From Candidatus Moranbacteria bacterium CG_4_8_14_3_um_filter_34_16 (GTDB lineage Bacteria > Patescibacteriota > Minisyncoccia > Moranbacterales > UBA2206): 20,204 nucleotides of DNA. Both the position numbers and the translations under genes were made by a program. The DNA lies in contig PFHO01000015.1 in assembly GCA_002782345.1 (NCBI GenBank), forward strand, positions 1 through 20,204. Reading direction: 5' to 3'. Below the pieces are notes generated by a model. It was given only the letters and a program-made list of their open reading frames with translations, made no database searches and was not told where the DNA came from. Each line of letters starts with the position of its first letter. Within the stretch, counting starts at the first letter, position 1. Shown here piece after piece: positions 1 to 7,306 of this stretch.

Positions 1-1
1 G

Positions 2-364
2 GAAGCAGACGGAGTGGTCGCTGGCGCCTTCACGGTTAAAGTGGTGGATGAAGAAAAAAGAACGATTGGATCTAACTATATTGAATCGGAAAATAAAAAC
101 GATGACGGATTCAGTTATTTGATCAAAACCAAAGCGGTAACGGAAAGTTGCGTTATTCTGACGAATTTTCAAGCCAACCCCAACGCATATAATTGGGTGG
201 AAAAAGTGAAGGATGCAACAACTGGAGAATATATCGGTTTTAGAGTGAAGTTGAGCCAAAAGACAACCCAAAGAATATATTTTGACTGGTGGATTGTGGA
301 AAAAGATTCTCCGGCCGGTCAAAGTGTGACTCCTCCGTTTCCGGCGGAAGAAATTGTTCCGTAA
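2..364 (+). CDS. Unrecognised protein, 3' end only
   Basis: This is the last 120 residues of a gene that begins before the window; the frame is open from base 2 to the TAA at 362-364. I do not recognise the family. The visible part alternates short hydrophobic beta-like strands (GAFTVKVVDEE, ESCVILTNFQ, IGFRVKLSQ, RIYFDWWIVEK) with polar turns, and ends in a proline-rich tail (TPPFPAEEIVP). That pattern suggests a beta-sandwich, perhaps exported, domain, but this is inference. There is one cysteine and no membrane segment in the visible part. It is separated from tuf by 382 nt that contain a strong promoter, so it probably belongs to a different transcription unit. No clear hairpin terminator follows directly; only T-rich runs are seen. 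Confidence 0.6.
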   Translation, partial: EADGVVAGAFTVKVVDEEKRTIGSNYIESENKNDDGFSYLIKTKAVTESCVILTNFQANPNAYNWVEKVKDATTGEYIGFRVKLSQKTTQRIYFDWWIVEKDSPAGQSVTPPFPAEEIVP

Positions 365-434
365 TTTTTGGTTTTTTTAATATTTTTCCGCTAATATTTT
401 TTCTTCATTTATCAAAAGTAGCCAATGGTGATGG

Positions 435-462
435 AAATTATACAAAAAAAATTATACAAAAA
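435..462 (+). repeat. Perfect tandem 14-bp A-rich repeat upstream of the tuf promoter
   Basis: The unit AAATTATACAAAAA occurs twice with no gap, at 435-448 and 449-462, and the second copy ends one base before the TTGACA box at 464. An A-tract-rich stretch in this position resembles an UP element, which contacts the alpha subunit of RNA polymerase. That role is inferred from position and composition. Confidence 0.6.
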
Positions 463-463
463 T

Positions 464-492
464 TTGACAAAATTAAATTCTTTTGATACTAT
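464..492 (+). promoter_or_regulatory. Sigma70-type promoter P1 for tuf
   Basis: A consensus -35 box TTGACA (464-469) and a -10 box TACTAT (487-492) are separated by 17 bp, and A-rich direct repeats abut the -35 box. Transcription would start near 499 and leave a leader of about 250 nt before tuf. This is the best promoter match in the window, as expected for a highly expressed translation operon. Confidence 0.75.
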
Positions 493-525
493 CAGCAAGC
501 GATTGCTTTTTGAAGAAATTTTCAA

Positions 526-583
526 TGCCTTTTTTCTTGGAAAAGGATGAAAATGAAAAAAGGCAATTTTGGTTTTTGGCTTT
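526..583 (+). terminator. Hairpin with T-rich tail in the tuf leader (attenuator or terminator candidate)
   Basis: TGCCTTTTTTC (526-536) and GAAAAAAGGCA (555-565) are perfect reverse complements, giving an 11-bp stem with an 18-nt loop. T-rich sequence follows from 566, including a run of eight T at 581-588. The element lies downstream of P1 and upstream of tuf, so it could end P1 transcripts early or act as an attenuator. The stem is AT-rich and the loop long, so it is weaker than a classical terminator. Confidence 0.4.
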
Positions 584-624
584 TTTTTCAAAAAAACTTG
601 CCAAAAAAAATAAATATATTAGAA

Positions 625-655
625 TTGAATAGCAAGAAAAAATTTTTATTATAAT
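625..655 (+). promoter_or_regulatory. Possible second promoter P2 for tuf
   Basis: A perfect TATAAT lies at 650-655, and TTGAAT at 625-630 could serve as the -35 box, although the 19-bp spacer is longer than ideal. It would start transcription downstream of the 526-565 hairpin and so bypass any attenuation there. In DNA this AT-rich, chance -10 matches are common. Confidence 0.35.
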
Positions 656-746
656 AGATATAAATCATAACTAAAAAAGTCGCGAATATTTCAGCAAAAA
701 TTTTTGAAAAAAAATTTGTGATAGTCGCGCAAAAAAAATTAAAATT

Positions 747-1940
747 ATGGCAGCAGAAAAATTTGAAAGAACTAAACCTCATGTCAACGTTGGAACTATT
801 GGACATGTTGATCATGGGAAAACTACTTTGACAGCGGCGATTCTTCATGTCTTGAGTTTTTTGGGTCGCGCCAAAGCTAAAAATGTGGATGAAATTGATA
901 AGGCACCGGAAGAAAAGGAACGCGGGATTACTATTGCTACCGCGCATTGCGAATATGAATCCGAAAAAAGACATTACGCACATGTGGATTGTCCGGGACA
1001 TGCCGATTATATCAAAAATATGATTACTGGAGCGGCTCAAATGGATGGCGCTATCTTAGTGGTGGCTGCCACAGACGGTTCAATGCCTCAAACTAGAGAA
1101 CATATCCTTTTGGCTAAACAAGTGGGCGTGCCTGAAATTGTGGTTTTTTTGAACAAGGTGGATATGGTAGATGATCCGGAATTGGTTGATTTGGTGGAAG
1201 CGGAAGTGAGAGAATTGCTTACCAAATATGAATTTGACGGAGACAACGCCAAAGTGATTCGCGGTTCGGCACTCAAAGCTTTGGAATCAAAAACAGTGGA
1301 AGAAGAATCAGTTAAACCGATTCTAGATTTAATTGAAGCTTTGGATGAGAAAATTCCTGATCCAGTTCGCGAAGTGGACAAAGATTTTTTGATGCCGATT
1401 GAAGATATTTTTTCCATTGAAGGCAGAGGCACTGTGGTTACGGGAAGAATTGAAAGAGGCACAGTGAATATCAATGATGAAGTGGCGATTGTGGGACTTA
1501 AAGATACCAAGAAAACCATTGTTACCGGAATAGAAATGTTTAATAAATCTTTGGACAAAGGTCAAGCTGGAGACAACGCGGGAGTTTTAGTTAGAGGAAT
1601 TAAAAAAGAAGAAGTGGAAAGAGGACAAGTTTTGGCCAAACCCGGTTCTATCACTCCTCACACCGAATTTGAAAGCGAAGTATATGCTTTGACCAAAGAA
1701 GAAGGCGGAAGACACACTCCTTTTTTCAAAGGATATAAACCTCAATTTTATGTAAGAACGACTGATGTTACCGGCGAGGTTACTTTGCCGGAAGGAACAG
1801 AGATGGTTATGCCGGGAGACACAGTCAGTTTTGTGGTCAAACTGGGTGCACCGGTGGCGATGGAAGAAGGAATGAAATTTGCCATTCGCGAAGGCGGAAA
1901 AACTGTGGGAGCGGGAGTGGTAACCAAAATTTTGAAATAG
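747..1940 (+). CDS. tuf: Translation elongation factor Tu
   Basis: EF-Tu is a GTPase that carries aminoacyl-tRNA to the ribosomal A site. At 397 residues it has the full family length and all the G motifs: P-loop GHVDHGKT (residues 19-26), the switch I region [11 protein letters not shown]3 DCPGH (82-86), G4 NKVD (137-140) and G5 SAL (174-176). The beta-barrel domains 2 and 3 follow ([19 protein letters not shown] and [10 protein letters not shown] motifs). It starts at the only sensible ATG, which is preceded by AT-rich sequence with no Shine-Dalgarno. It stands at the head of the S10 cluster; rpsL, rpsG and fusA, which often precede tuf, are not in the 746 nt upstream. Switch I reads TIATAHCEY instead of the more usual TINTAHVEY. 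Confidence 0.98.
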   Translation: MAAEKFERTKPHVNVGTIGHVDHGKTTLTAAILHVLSFLGRAKAKNVDEIDKAPEEKERGITIATAHCEYESEKRHYAHVDCPGHADYIKNMITGAAQMDGAILVVAATDGSMPQTREHILLAKQVGVPEIVVFLNKVDMVDDPELVDLVEAEVRELLTKYEFDGDNAKVIRGSALKALESKTVEEESVKPILDLIEALDEKIPDPVREVDKDFLMPIEDIFSIEGRGTVVTGRIERGTVNINDEVAIVGLKDTKKTIVTGIEMFNKSLDKGQAGDNAGVLVRGIKKEEVERGQVLAKPGSITPHTEFESEVYALTKEEGGRHTPFFKGYKPQFYVRTTDVTGEVTLPEGTEMVMPGDTVSFVVKLGAPVAMEEGMKFAIREGGKTVGAGVVTKILK

Positions 1941-1953
1941 TTTATTGTGAAAG

Positions 1954-1980
1954 CTCGTCTTATGAATTTTCGGAGGCGAG
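1954..1980 (+). other. Small hairpin between tuf and rpsJ
   Basis: CTCGTC (1954-1959) pairs with GGCGAG (1975-1980) through six base pairs including one G-U; flanking AA and TT can extend it around a bulged G. Only four T follow at once, so termination would be weak. It could mark the end of a tuf-only transcript or protect the 3' end of a processed one. Confidence 0.3.
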
Positions 1981-2015
1981 TTTTACAGAGTAAATTTTTT
2001 TTATTTTAAAATTTA

Positions 2016-2342
2016 ATGATAAAGAAAGAAGAAGAAGCCAAATCAAGAATCAGAATCAAGATCAGAGCGTATGATCACAAAATTATTGATCAATCATCCA
2101 AACTGATAGTGGAAACTGCTAGAAGAACAGGAGCGGAAATTTCCGGTCCGATACCTTTGCCGACAGAAAGAAGAAGATTCACCGTCAACAAATCCACTTT
2201 CATTTACAAAAATTCCCGCGATCAATATGAAATGAGAACGCATAAAAGATTGATTGACATATTTAATCCTACTCCGAAAACCATTGAAAATTTGACTAAT
2301 TTGGATTTGCCGGCGGGAGTGGATATAGAAATAAAGATGTAG
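2016..2342 (+). CDS. rpsJ: 30S ribosomal protein S10 (uS10)
   Basis: S10 is a small-subunit head protein, and in many bacteria (as NusE) it also takes part in transcription antitermination. The 108-residue product has the family core: [15 protein letters not shown] near the N-terminus, the [14 protein letters not shown] loop, and [16 protein letters not shown] before the C-terminal strand. It has an acidic, Lys-rich start (MIKKEEEAK), a few residues longer than the E. coli protein. It lies 75 nt after tuf. The 275-nt gap behind it is far longer than any other gap within the ribosomal protein run. No Shine-Dalgarno is visible before the ATG. Confidence 0.97.
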   Translation: MIKKEEEAKSRIRIKIRAYDHKIIDQSSKLIVETARRTGAEISGPIPLPTERRRFTVNKSTFIYKNSRDQYEMRTHKRLIDIFNPTPKTIENLTNLDLPAGVDIEIKM

Positions 2343-2348
2343 AGATCT

Positions 2349-2379
2349 TTGCCAATTACGAATTTAATACCAATATACT
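2349..2379 (+). promoter_or_regulatory. Possible promoter inside the operon, before rplC
   Basis: TTGCCA (2349-2354) and TATACT (2374-2379) are separated by 19 bp. The match is moderate. It gains weight because the leader-like block TTGTTGGTA begins 52 nt after the -10 box, close to the spacing seen at the two other leaders in this window (49 and 41 nt). Confidence 0.35.
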
Positions 2380-2441
2380 ATCCGAAGAAGTGATGGGTTG
2401 GCGAGGCTAAACTTATCTTTGATAAGTAAAATTGTTGGTAT

Positions 2442-2594
2442 ATGTGTATTAAATGGGTGATTAGCGGAGAATATCTAGTTAAAGTCCAAACGGTTTTTGA
2501 AAAATCCGGTGGATACTTGGCTAGCCAGAATTTTTCTGTCTTTAGAATAAAAGACGAAACTGGTTTGTCAAAAAACCGGTTTTTATTTTTTTAG
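2442..2594 (+). CDS. Short open frame of 50 codons; remnant or chance frame
   Basis: An ATG at 2442 opens 50 codons ending in TAG at 2592-2594, inside the T-tract of the terminator. The middle of the product (GEYLVKVQTVFEKSGGYLAS, then NFSVF) resembles a strand pattern seen in immunoglobulin-like domains, which is why it is listed. Against it being a gene: the frame runs through several perfect hairpins and the terminator stem, the last residues (KNRFLFF) are just terminator sequence, no Shine-Dalgarno is seen, and there is a stop close upstream at 2427. It could be the decayed end of an inserted surface-protein gene. Confidence 0.2.
   Translation: MCIKWVISGEYLVKVQTVFEKSGGYLASQNFSVFRIKDETGLSKNRFLFF
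2557..2592 (+). terminator. Intrinsic terminator just upstream of rplC
   Basis: AAACTGGTTT (2557-2566) pairs with AAACCGGTTT (2573-2582) over ten base pairs with one G-U and a 6-nt loop, followed by a T-tract to 2592 broken by one A. This is the clearest intrinsic terminator in the window. It stands 25 nt before the rplC start codon, inside what is otherwise a continuous operon, so it probably separates tuf-rpsJ from rplC onward or acts as an attenuator. Confidence 0.75.
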
Positions 2595-2617
2595 AGAATA
2601 TAATATATAACATCAAG

Positions 2618-3178
2618 ATGGATAAATTTATTTTAGGAAAAAAATTAGGAATGACCACTCTTTATAACGAAGAAGGGGCACAAAATGTTACCTTGATTGA
2701 ATGCGAATCAAAAGTGAGTTTATTGAGAAAAAAAGAGAAAAATGGTTATGATGCAGTCCAACTGGAAATACCCAAAACTAAAAGAAAAAATGTCAAAGTT
2801 GAATTTCGGGTGGGGAATACCGATTTGAAAATAGGCGATGTGGCAGATGTTTCTTTGTTTCGCCTTGGAGAAAAAGCCAAAGTGAGCGGAATTTCCAAAG
2901 CCAAAGGATTTCAAGGAGTGGTAAAAAGGCATGGATTTGCCGGTTCTCCCAAAACACACGGACACAAACATGATTTGAGAGCGCCAGGAGCGATTGGCGC
3001 CGGATTTCCGGAGCATGTTGTTAAAGGAAAAAGAATGGCGGGAAGAATGGGAGGGACTAGAAATTCTTGTAAAAATTTGAAAATTGTTTTTATAGATAAA
3101 GAGAAAAAATTATTAGGAGTGAAGGGTGCGGTTCCGGGTATTCCAGGTGGTGTGGTTGAGATTAGAGTGAAGAATTAA
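2618..3178 (+). CDS. rplC: 50S ribosomal protein L3 (uL3)
   Basis: L3 binds 23S rRNA early in assembly and reaches towards the peptidyl transferase centre. The 186-residue product starts FILGKKLGMTTLY, has the GFQGVVKRHGF segment near the middle, and ends with MAGRMGGTRNSCKN and LLGVKGAVPGIPGG, all typical of uL3. It is shorter than the E. coli protein (about 209). The central loop reads GAIGAGFPEHV where E. coli has the glutamine-containing GQNQTP stretch methylated by PrmB, so that glutamine appears absent. It begins 25 nt after the intrinsic terminator, and the ATG lacks a Shine-Dalgarno. Confidence 0.97.
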   Translation: MDKFILGKKLGMTTLYNEEGAQNVTLIECESKVSLLRKKEKNGYDAVQLEIPKTKRKNVKVEFRVGNTDLKIGDVADVSLFRLGEKAKVSGISKAKGFQGVVKRHGFAGSPKTHGHKHDLRAPGAIGAGFPEHVVKGKRMAGRMGGTRNSCKNLKIVFIDKEKKLLGVKGAVPGIPGGVVEIRVKN

Positions 3179-3204
3179 ATAATTTTGAATTAGATTTATT
3201 TTAT

Positions 3205-3846
3205 ATGGCTAAGGCAAAAGTTTTTAATGTTAAAGGAGAAAAAGTCAAAGAAATAGATTTGGCGGACGCGGTTTTTTCTTTGAAAAGAAATGATGATTTG
3301 ATTCACCAAGTTTTTGTTGCTTTATCAGCCAATGAAAGGCAAGTTTTAGCGCATACCAAAACTAGAGGAGAAAGGGCCGGATCGGGGATAAAACCTTGGA
3401 AACAAAAAGGAACGGGAAGAGCGCGCGTGGGGTCTGTGCGAACGCCGGTTTGGAGAAAAGGAGGAGTGGTTTTCGGACCGAGAAAAGATAGAAATTTCAA
3501 ACAAAAGATAAATAAAAAATCCAATGACCGGGCGATTGCGATGACGCTTAGCGGGAAATTTAAAGATGAGGAAATTATCATCATAGACAAATTGGAAAAT
3601 AAAAGCGGAAAAACCAAAGAGATGGCGGAAATGATAAAAAATTTGAAAATATCCGGAAAAATTTTGATGATGCTCAGAAAGGAAGAAAAAGAACAAATCA
3701 TTTCGGCAAAAAATATAGAAAATATGGAAAACATTTTTACCGATCAACTGAATGTTTTGGATATGTTGAACAATAAATACCTGTTGCTTTCTGAAGAATC
3801 CGTCAAAGAACTGGAAGAAAAATACAAAAAAAAATTAGCCAAATAA
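3205..3846 (+). CDS. rplD: 50S ribosomal protein L4 (uL4)
   Basis: L4 lines part of the peptide exit tunnel, and in E. coli it also represses its own S10 operon through the leader RNA. The 213-residue product carries the tunnel-loop region TKTRGERAGSGIKPWKQKGT and GRARVGSVRTPVWRKGGVVF (residues about 51-90), then the globular C-terminal part with MLNNKYLLLSEESVKELEEK. It lies 26 nt after rplC. Whether L4 autoregulates here cannot be read from the sequence, but the structured element before rplC is a natural candidate target. Confidence 0.97.
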   Translation: MAKAKVFNVKGEKVKEIDLADAVFSLKRNDDLIHQVFVALSANERQVLAHTKTRGERAGSGIKPWKQKGTGRARVGSVRTPVWRKGGVVFGPRKDRNFKQKINKKSNDRAIAMTLSGKFKDEEIIIIDKLENKSGKTKEMAEMIKNLKISGKILMMLRKEEKEQIISAKNIENMENIFTDQLNVLDMLNNKYLLLSEESVKELEEKYKKKLAK

Positions 3847-3877
3847 AATAAGTAGTTTTTTTATATTGATTAAAAAA

Positions 3878-4192
3878 ATGACGAAAAAAGAGAACAAAAA
3901 AGATTTTATGGCGGGAAAAATTTTAGTGGCTCCTTGGGTGACGGAAGCTTCCACTATGGCGGTAGAAGAGAATAAATATATTTTTAAGATTTTTAAAAAC
4001 GCCAATAAAAAACAAGTGAAAGAAGCGGTGGAAAGCCTTTACGGAGTGAAAGTTTTGAAAGTGGCGACAATAAATCAAGTTGGAAAAAAAAGAATTAGAG
4101 GCACCATTCAAGGAAGAAAGAGTGGATATAAAAAAGCGATTGTTACAATAGAAAAAGGACAGAATATCAATATATATGAAAACAAGCAATAA
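3878..4192 (+). CDS. rplW: 50S ribosomal protein L23 (uL23)
   Basis: L23 sits at the exit of the ribosomal tunnel and docks trigger factor and SRP. From the ATG at 3878 the product has 104 residues. The family core is clear: [12 protein letters not shown], then [32 protein letters not shown] and [14 protein letters not shown] second in-frame ATG at 3908 (MAGKILVAP) would remove ten charged residues and is also plausible; neither has a Shine-Dalgarno. An in-frame ATT at 3866 could lengthen it but is an unlikely start. It lies 31 nt after rplD and 5 nt before rplB. Confidence 0.95.
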   Translation: MTKKENKKDFMAGKILVAPWVTEASTMAVEENKYIFKIFKNANKKQVKEAVESLYGVKVLKVATINQVGKKRIRGTIQGRKSGYKKAIVTIEKGQNINIYENKQ

Positions 4193-4197
4193 AAAAT

Positions 4198-5034
4198 ATG
4201 GCGATTAAAATATATAAAAAGAATACAGCTGGAAGGAGAAATATGTCGGTGGTTAAATCATCGATGCTTTCGGGCGGAAAACCGGAAAAATCTTTATTGA
4301 TGAAAAAACATCGGAAAGTTGGTCGTTCAGCCGGAAAAATTTCAGTGCGACATAAAGGTGCTGGAAACAAAAAAAGATTGCGAAAAATTGATTTTTTGCA
4401 AGATAAATTGAATGTTTGGGGACGAGTGGCGACGATTGAAAAAGATCCTTTCAGAAGTGCTTTTATTGCACTTATCAATTATGAAGATGGAGAAAAAAGA
4501 TATATTTTGGCTTGCGAAGGAATGAAAGTCGGACAAAAAATAATCTCTCAAGAGAAAGCACCGATAAAAAAAGGAAATCGTTCTTTGCTAAAAAATATTC
4601 CGGTAGGCACAGTGGTTTTCAATTTAGAACTTTTTCCCGGCAAAGGAGGTCAAACAGTTAGAAGTGCGGGATCGGGAGCGTTGGTTACTGCGGTTGAAGG
4701 GAAAAACGCTCAAGTGAAAATGCCTTCCGGTGAAGTGAGAATTTTCAGCAGTGATTGTTATGCCACTATCGGTCAGACAAGCAATTTTGAACATAATTCT
4801 GTTACAATTGGCAAGGCCGGAAGGAAAAGACATTTAGGGGTTCGTCCTGGGGTGCGCGGTAGTGCTATGAATCCGATTGATCATCCTCATGGTGGTGGAG
4901 AAGGAAGACAAGGCATCGGTTTGAAACATCCGAAAACTCCATGGGGAAAGCCGGCGCTAGGAAAAAAGACTAGAAAAAAACATAAATATAGCAATAAATT
5001 TATTGTGAAAAGAAGAATGAAAAAAAGGAAATAG
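4198..5034 (+). CDS. rplB: 50S ribosomal protein L2 (uL2)
   Basis: L2 is a primary 23S rRNA binder needed for subunit association and peptidyl transferase activity. At 278 residues it has the normal length. The conserved C-terminal block [19 protein letters not shown] is intact with its histidine at residue 229, preceded by [13 protein letters not shown]. The RNA-binding beta domain lies in the middle ([24 protein letters not shown]). The tail is strongly basic ([12 protein letters not shown]). It starts 5 nt after rplW, so the two are probably translationally coupled. Confidence 0.98.
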   Translation: MAIKIYKKNTAGRRNMSVVKSSMLSGGKPEKSLLMKKHRKVGRSAGKISVRHKGAGNKKRLRKIDFLQDKLNVWGRVATIEKDPFRSAFIALINYEDGEKRYILACEGMKVGQKIISQEKAPIKKGNRSLLKNIPVGTVVFNLELFPGKGGQTVRSAGSGALVTAVEGKNAQVKMPSGEVRIFSSDCYATIGQTSNFEHNSVTIGKAGRKRHLGVRPGVRGSAMNPIDHPHGGGEGRQGIGLKHPKTPWGKPALGKKTRKKHKYSNKFIVKRRMKKRK

Positions 5035-5087
5035 AGTGTTTCAGTGGATTAAATTAAAAAATAGTTAAGCGTTTTCTAAAAAAAAAT

Positions 5088-5438
5088 ATGGCAAGAAGCC
5101 TCAAAAAAGGACCTTACGTTGACGAAAGGCTCCTCAAAAAAATTGGGAATAAGAAGTTGGGCGACAAAAATCCTATCAAGACATGGTCGCGTTCTTCTGC
5201 GATATCTCCGGAAATGGTAGGGTTTGTTTTTGGAGTGCATAATGGCAAAGATTTTATTTCGGTTTCAATTTCTGAAGAAATGGTAGGGCATAAATTAGGC
5301 GAGTTTTCTCCCACGAGAAAATTTACAAGACATGGGGGAAAGATGCAAAAGGGAATAGAGATAGCGACCAAACAGAAAGAAATAGACTCTGCCAAAGCGA
5401 CAAAAGTTTCTCTCAAAAAAAATAATCAAAGTAATTAA
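5088..5438 (+). CDS. rpsS: 30S ribosomal protein S19 (uS19)
   Basis: S19 is a head protein of the small subunit near the A-site finger. The product begins [19 protein letters not shown] and contains [14 protein letters not shown] and [16 protein letters not shown], all family hallmarks. At 116 residues it is about 20-25 longer than most bacterial S19; the extra residues form a Lys/Ser/Asn-rich C-terminal tail. It lies 53 nt after rplB and is followed by rplV at 36 nt. Confidence 0.97.
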   Translation: MARSLKKGPYVDERLLKKIGNKKLGDKNPIKTWSRSSAISPEMVGFVFGVHNGKDFISVSISEEMVGHKLGEFSPTRKFTRHGGKMQKGIEIATKQKEIDSAKATKVSLKKNNQSN

Positions 5439-5474
5439 AAATGTTTAAGGTTGGATAAAGTTAAGATAAAAGTT

Positions 5475-6047
5475 ATGAAAGTAATAGCTAAAATGAAAAA
5501 TTTGAGAATCGCTCCCCGAAAGACAAAATTGGTAGCGGATTTAGTTCGCGGTTTGGATACGGAAGAAGCGTTAATTCAGCTTGATCATTGTCCTAAAAAG
5601 ACGGCTACTTATATGAAGAAGTTGATTTTTAGCGCTATGGCGAATGGGGAGAACAATTTCGGCATTGATAAAAAAAATATGTATATCTCAGAAGCTTTTG
5701 TGGGAGCCGGACCGGTTTTGAAAAGATGGATGCCGAAAGCGTTTGGAAGAGCGGGAAGAATTTTGAAAAGAACTTCTCAAATAACAGTGGTTATTTCCGA
5801 GAGAATTGAAGGAAAAGGAAGAAAAAGTCCGGAGCAATTGGAAAATGAAAGGAAAGCTAGATTGGAAGAAAAGAGAAAACTTGAAAAAGAAGCACGAAAA
5901 AATCAAGAACAAGTCGAAAAAGAAGAAAAGAAGAAAAAACCGAGCTTAAAGTCAAGCAGTGTTGCCAAAAAAGAAGGTGAAAAAGACAAAAATAAAAGCG
6001 AGAAAAAGAGTTGGGCGAGCAAAATTTTCAGAAGAAAATCAATGTAA
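5475..6047 (+). CDS. rplV: 50S ribosomal protein L22 (uL22) with long charged C-terminal tail
   Basis: L22 lines the exit tunnel. The core is clear: KNLRIAPRKTKLVADLVRG near the start, FSAMANGENN in the middle and AFGRAGRILKRTSQITVVISE where the family normally ends. I chose the ATG at 5475; a TTG at 5451 would add eight residues (MDKVKIKV). Neither has a good Shine-Dalgarno. From the ATG the product is 190 residues against about 110 for typical L22. The last 75 or so residues form a Lys/Glu-rich, probably coiled-coil or disordered tail that ends in a basic patch with Trp (WASKIFRRKSM). The tail uses the same AT-rich codons as the core and shows no frameshift. Confidence 0.96.
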   Translation: MKVIAKMKNLRIAPRKTKLVADLVRGLDTEEALIQLDHCPKKTATYMKKLIFSAMANGENNFGIDKKNMYISEAFVGAGPVLKRWMPKAFGRAGRILKRTSQITVVISERIEGKGRKSPEQLENERKARLEEKRKLEKEARKNQEQVEKEEKKKKPSLKSSSVAKKEGEKDKNKSEKKSWASKIFRRKSM

Positions 6048-6132
6048 AATTGGAGAGATAAGTTTATATATAAGGCGGTGTTTTGAAATTTAAATTAGCG
6101 ATTTCAATTTAAGTTAAAATAATTATAGAGTT

Positions 6133-6843
6133 ATGGGACACAAAGTTAATCCAGTCGGTCTGCGCATGGGAATCATCAGAGGATGGGATTCCAAGTGGTT
6201 TGACAAAAAAGATTATAAAAAAAATCTAAAACAGGATATAACAATCAGAAATGTTATAATGGATAAATGGAAACCAGCTTCTATTTCCGGCGTGGAAATT
6301 GAAAGATCAGTTAAGATGATTAAGATAATTATAAAAACCGCGCGACCGGGAGTTCTAATTGGACGAGGCGGGAGCGGAATAGAAGATCTCAAACGTTACG
6401 TCCAAAATTATTTTTTTAAAAATTCTCGAAGCACCAATTTGAAAGTGGAAGTTCAAGAAATTAAGAATTTTGAAGAAAGCGCTTCCATAGTGGCACAAAA
6501 TATCGCAGAACAATTGGAAAAAAGAAAACCTTTCAAAAAAGTGATGAAGTCTATGGCGGATCAAGTTATGAAAAAAAGCGGAAATTTGGGGGTAAAAATA
6601 GAATTGGCGGGAAGATTGGGAGGAGCGGAAATGAGCCGAAAAGAATGGACCGCCAAAGGAAGATTGCCGTTGCATACATTGAGAGCCGATATTGATTTTT
6701 CTAGAAAAATCGCTTTTACTTCCTATGGAACTTTAGGCGTAAAAGTTTGGATTTATAAAGGAGAGGTTTTTTCCAAAAAATCGGAAGAAGAAAAAAAAGA
6801 AGAAGAAACAAGAAACAGACCGATAAAAGGAAGAAAAATTTAA
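6133..6843 (+). CDS. rpsC: 30S ribosomal protein S3 (uS3)
   Basis: S3 helps form the mRNA entry channel. The start MGHKVNPVGLRMGIIRGW is diagnostic. A KH type II domain follows with the GRGG loop at residues 77-80 (RPGVLIGRGGSGIEDL), and the C-terminal domain has GRLGGAEMSRKEW, GRLPLHTLRADIDF and GTLGVKVWIYKGE. The length is 236 residues, ending in a Glu/Lys-rich tail (about 213-236). The 85-nt gap before it holds a 7-bp inverted repeat (TTGAAAT/ATTTCAA), perhaps by chance in such AT-rich DNA. Confidence 0.98.
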   Translation: MGHKVNPVGLRMGIIRGWDSKWFDKKDYKKNLKQDITIRNVIMDKWKPASISGVEIERSVKMIKIIIKTARPGVLIGRGGSGIEDLKRYVQNYFFKNSRSTNLKVEVQEIKNFEESASIVAQNIAEQLEKRKPFKKVMKSMADQVMKKSGNLGVKIELAGRLGGAEMSRKEWTAKGRLPLHTLRADIDFSRKIAFTSYGTLGVKVWIYKGEVFSKKSEEEKKEEETRNRPIKGRKI

Positions 6844-6864
6844 CCCAAATTTAGCCAAAAAGAT

Positions 6865-7284
6865 ATGTTAATGCCCAAAAAAGTAAAACACAGAAAAATT
6901 AGAAGAGGCGGAGAAATTCGCGGAGTTGCTCAACGCGGAAACGAGATAAGTTTTGGCAGTTTCGGTTTAAAATCTTTGGAAAATAATTTGGTTTCTGCTA
7001 GACAAATAGAAGCGGCAAGACGTGCAATGACACGTTATATTCAAAGAGGCGGAAAAATTTGGATTAGAATATTTCCGGACAAACCAATGACAAAAAAGGG
7101 CAGTGAAACGCCGATGGGAAAAGGCAAAGGAGCAGTGGATCATTTTGTAGCGGTGGTTAAGGCGGGAACGATTATGTTTGAAATGGATGGAGTGAAAAAA
7201 GAAATTGCTCGCGAAGCGATGCGATTGGCCGCTTACAAGCTCAATGTAAAAACTAAATTTGTCAATAAGGAAGAAGAAGTTTAA
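6865..7284 (+). CDS. rplP: 50S ribosomal protein L16 (uL16)
   Basis: L16 sits at the tRNA A-site side of the large subunit and organises the peptidyl transferase region. The product (139 residues) starts [16 protein letters not shown] and contains [47 protein letters not shown] and [18 protein letters not shown]. The first of two nearby ATG codons (6865, 6871) gives the family's usual MLMP start. It is 21 nt after rpsC and 22 nt before the ATG chosen for rpmC. Confidence 0.98.
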   Translation: MLMPKKVKHRKIRRGGEIRGVAQRGNEISFGSFGLKSLENNLVSARQIEAARRAMTRYIQRGGKIWIRIFPDKPMTKKGSETPMGKGKGAVDHFVAVVKAGTIMFEMDGVKKEIAREAMRLAAYKLNVKTKFVNKEEEV

Positions 7285-7306
7285 AAAATTTGAAGATTTT
7301 AAAAAT

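Larger units (their letters stand above)
2386..2594 (+). ncRNA. Candidate structured RNA or leader between rpsJ and rplC (element C)
   Basis: This stretch is rich in inverted repeats: ACTTATC-TTT-GATAAGT (2411-2427), a long stem pairing AAGTCCA (2482-2488) with TGG/ACTT (2510-2518) around an inner CGG/CCG stem, a perfect 10-bp palindrome TGGCTAGCCA (2518-2527), CAGAA-TTT-TTCTG (2526-2538), GTCTTT/AAAGAC (2538-2555) and a final terminator stem. Upstream, ATTTAATAC (2362-2370) is the exact complement of GTATTAAAT near 2446-2454 and could close a larger domain. Some stems overlap and must be alternatives, which is typical of attenuators. TTGTTGGTA (2432-2440), preceded by the small hairpin, matches the leaders at 13916 and 16160. 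It may be a leader controlling rplC onward or a short independent RNA. A 50-codon open frame overlaps it, so decayed coding sequence is the main alternative. Confidence 0.4.

Noticed and set aside
289..486. 65-codon + strand frame after the first partial gene
   Set aside because: It overlaps the end of the partial gene, then reads through T-rich non-coding DNA and into the tuf promoter; no protein-like pattern.
588..1040. 150-codon minus-strand frame over the tuf leader and the start of tuf
   Set aside because: It is antisense to the conserved EF-Tu GTPase domain and its sequence (Phe/Asn/Met-rich) is that of complementary AT-rich coding DNA.
5451..5474. TTG start of rplV at 5451
   Set aside because: The ATG at 5475 gives the usual L22 N-terminus; the extra eight residues are not family-like. 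A TTG start cannot be excluded.
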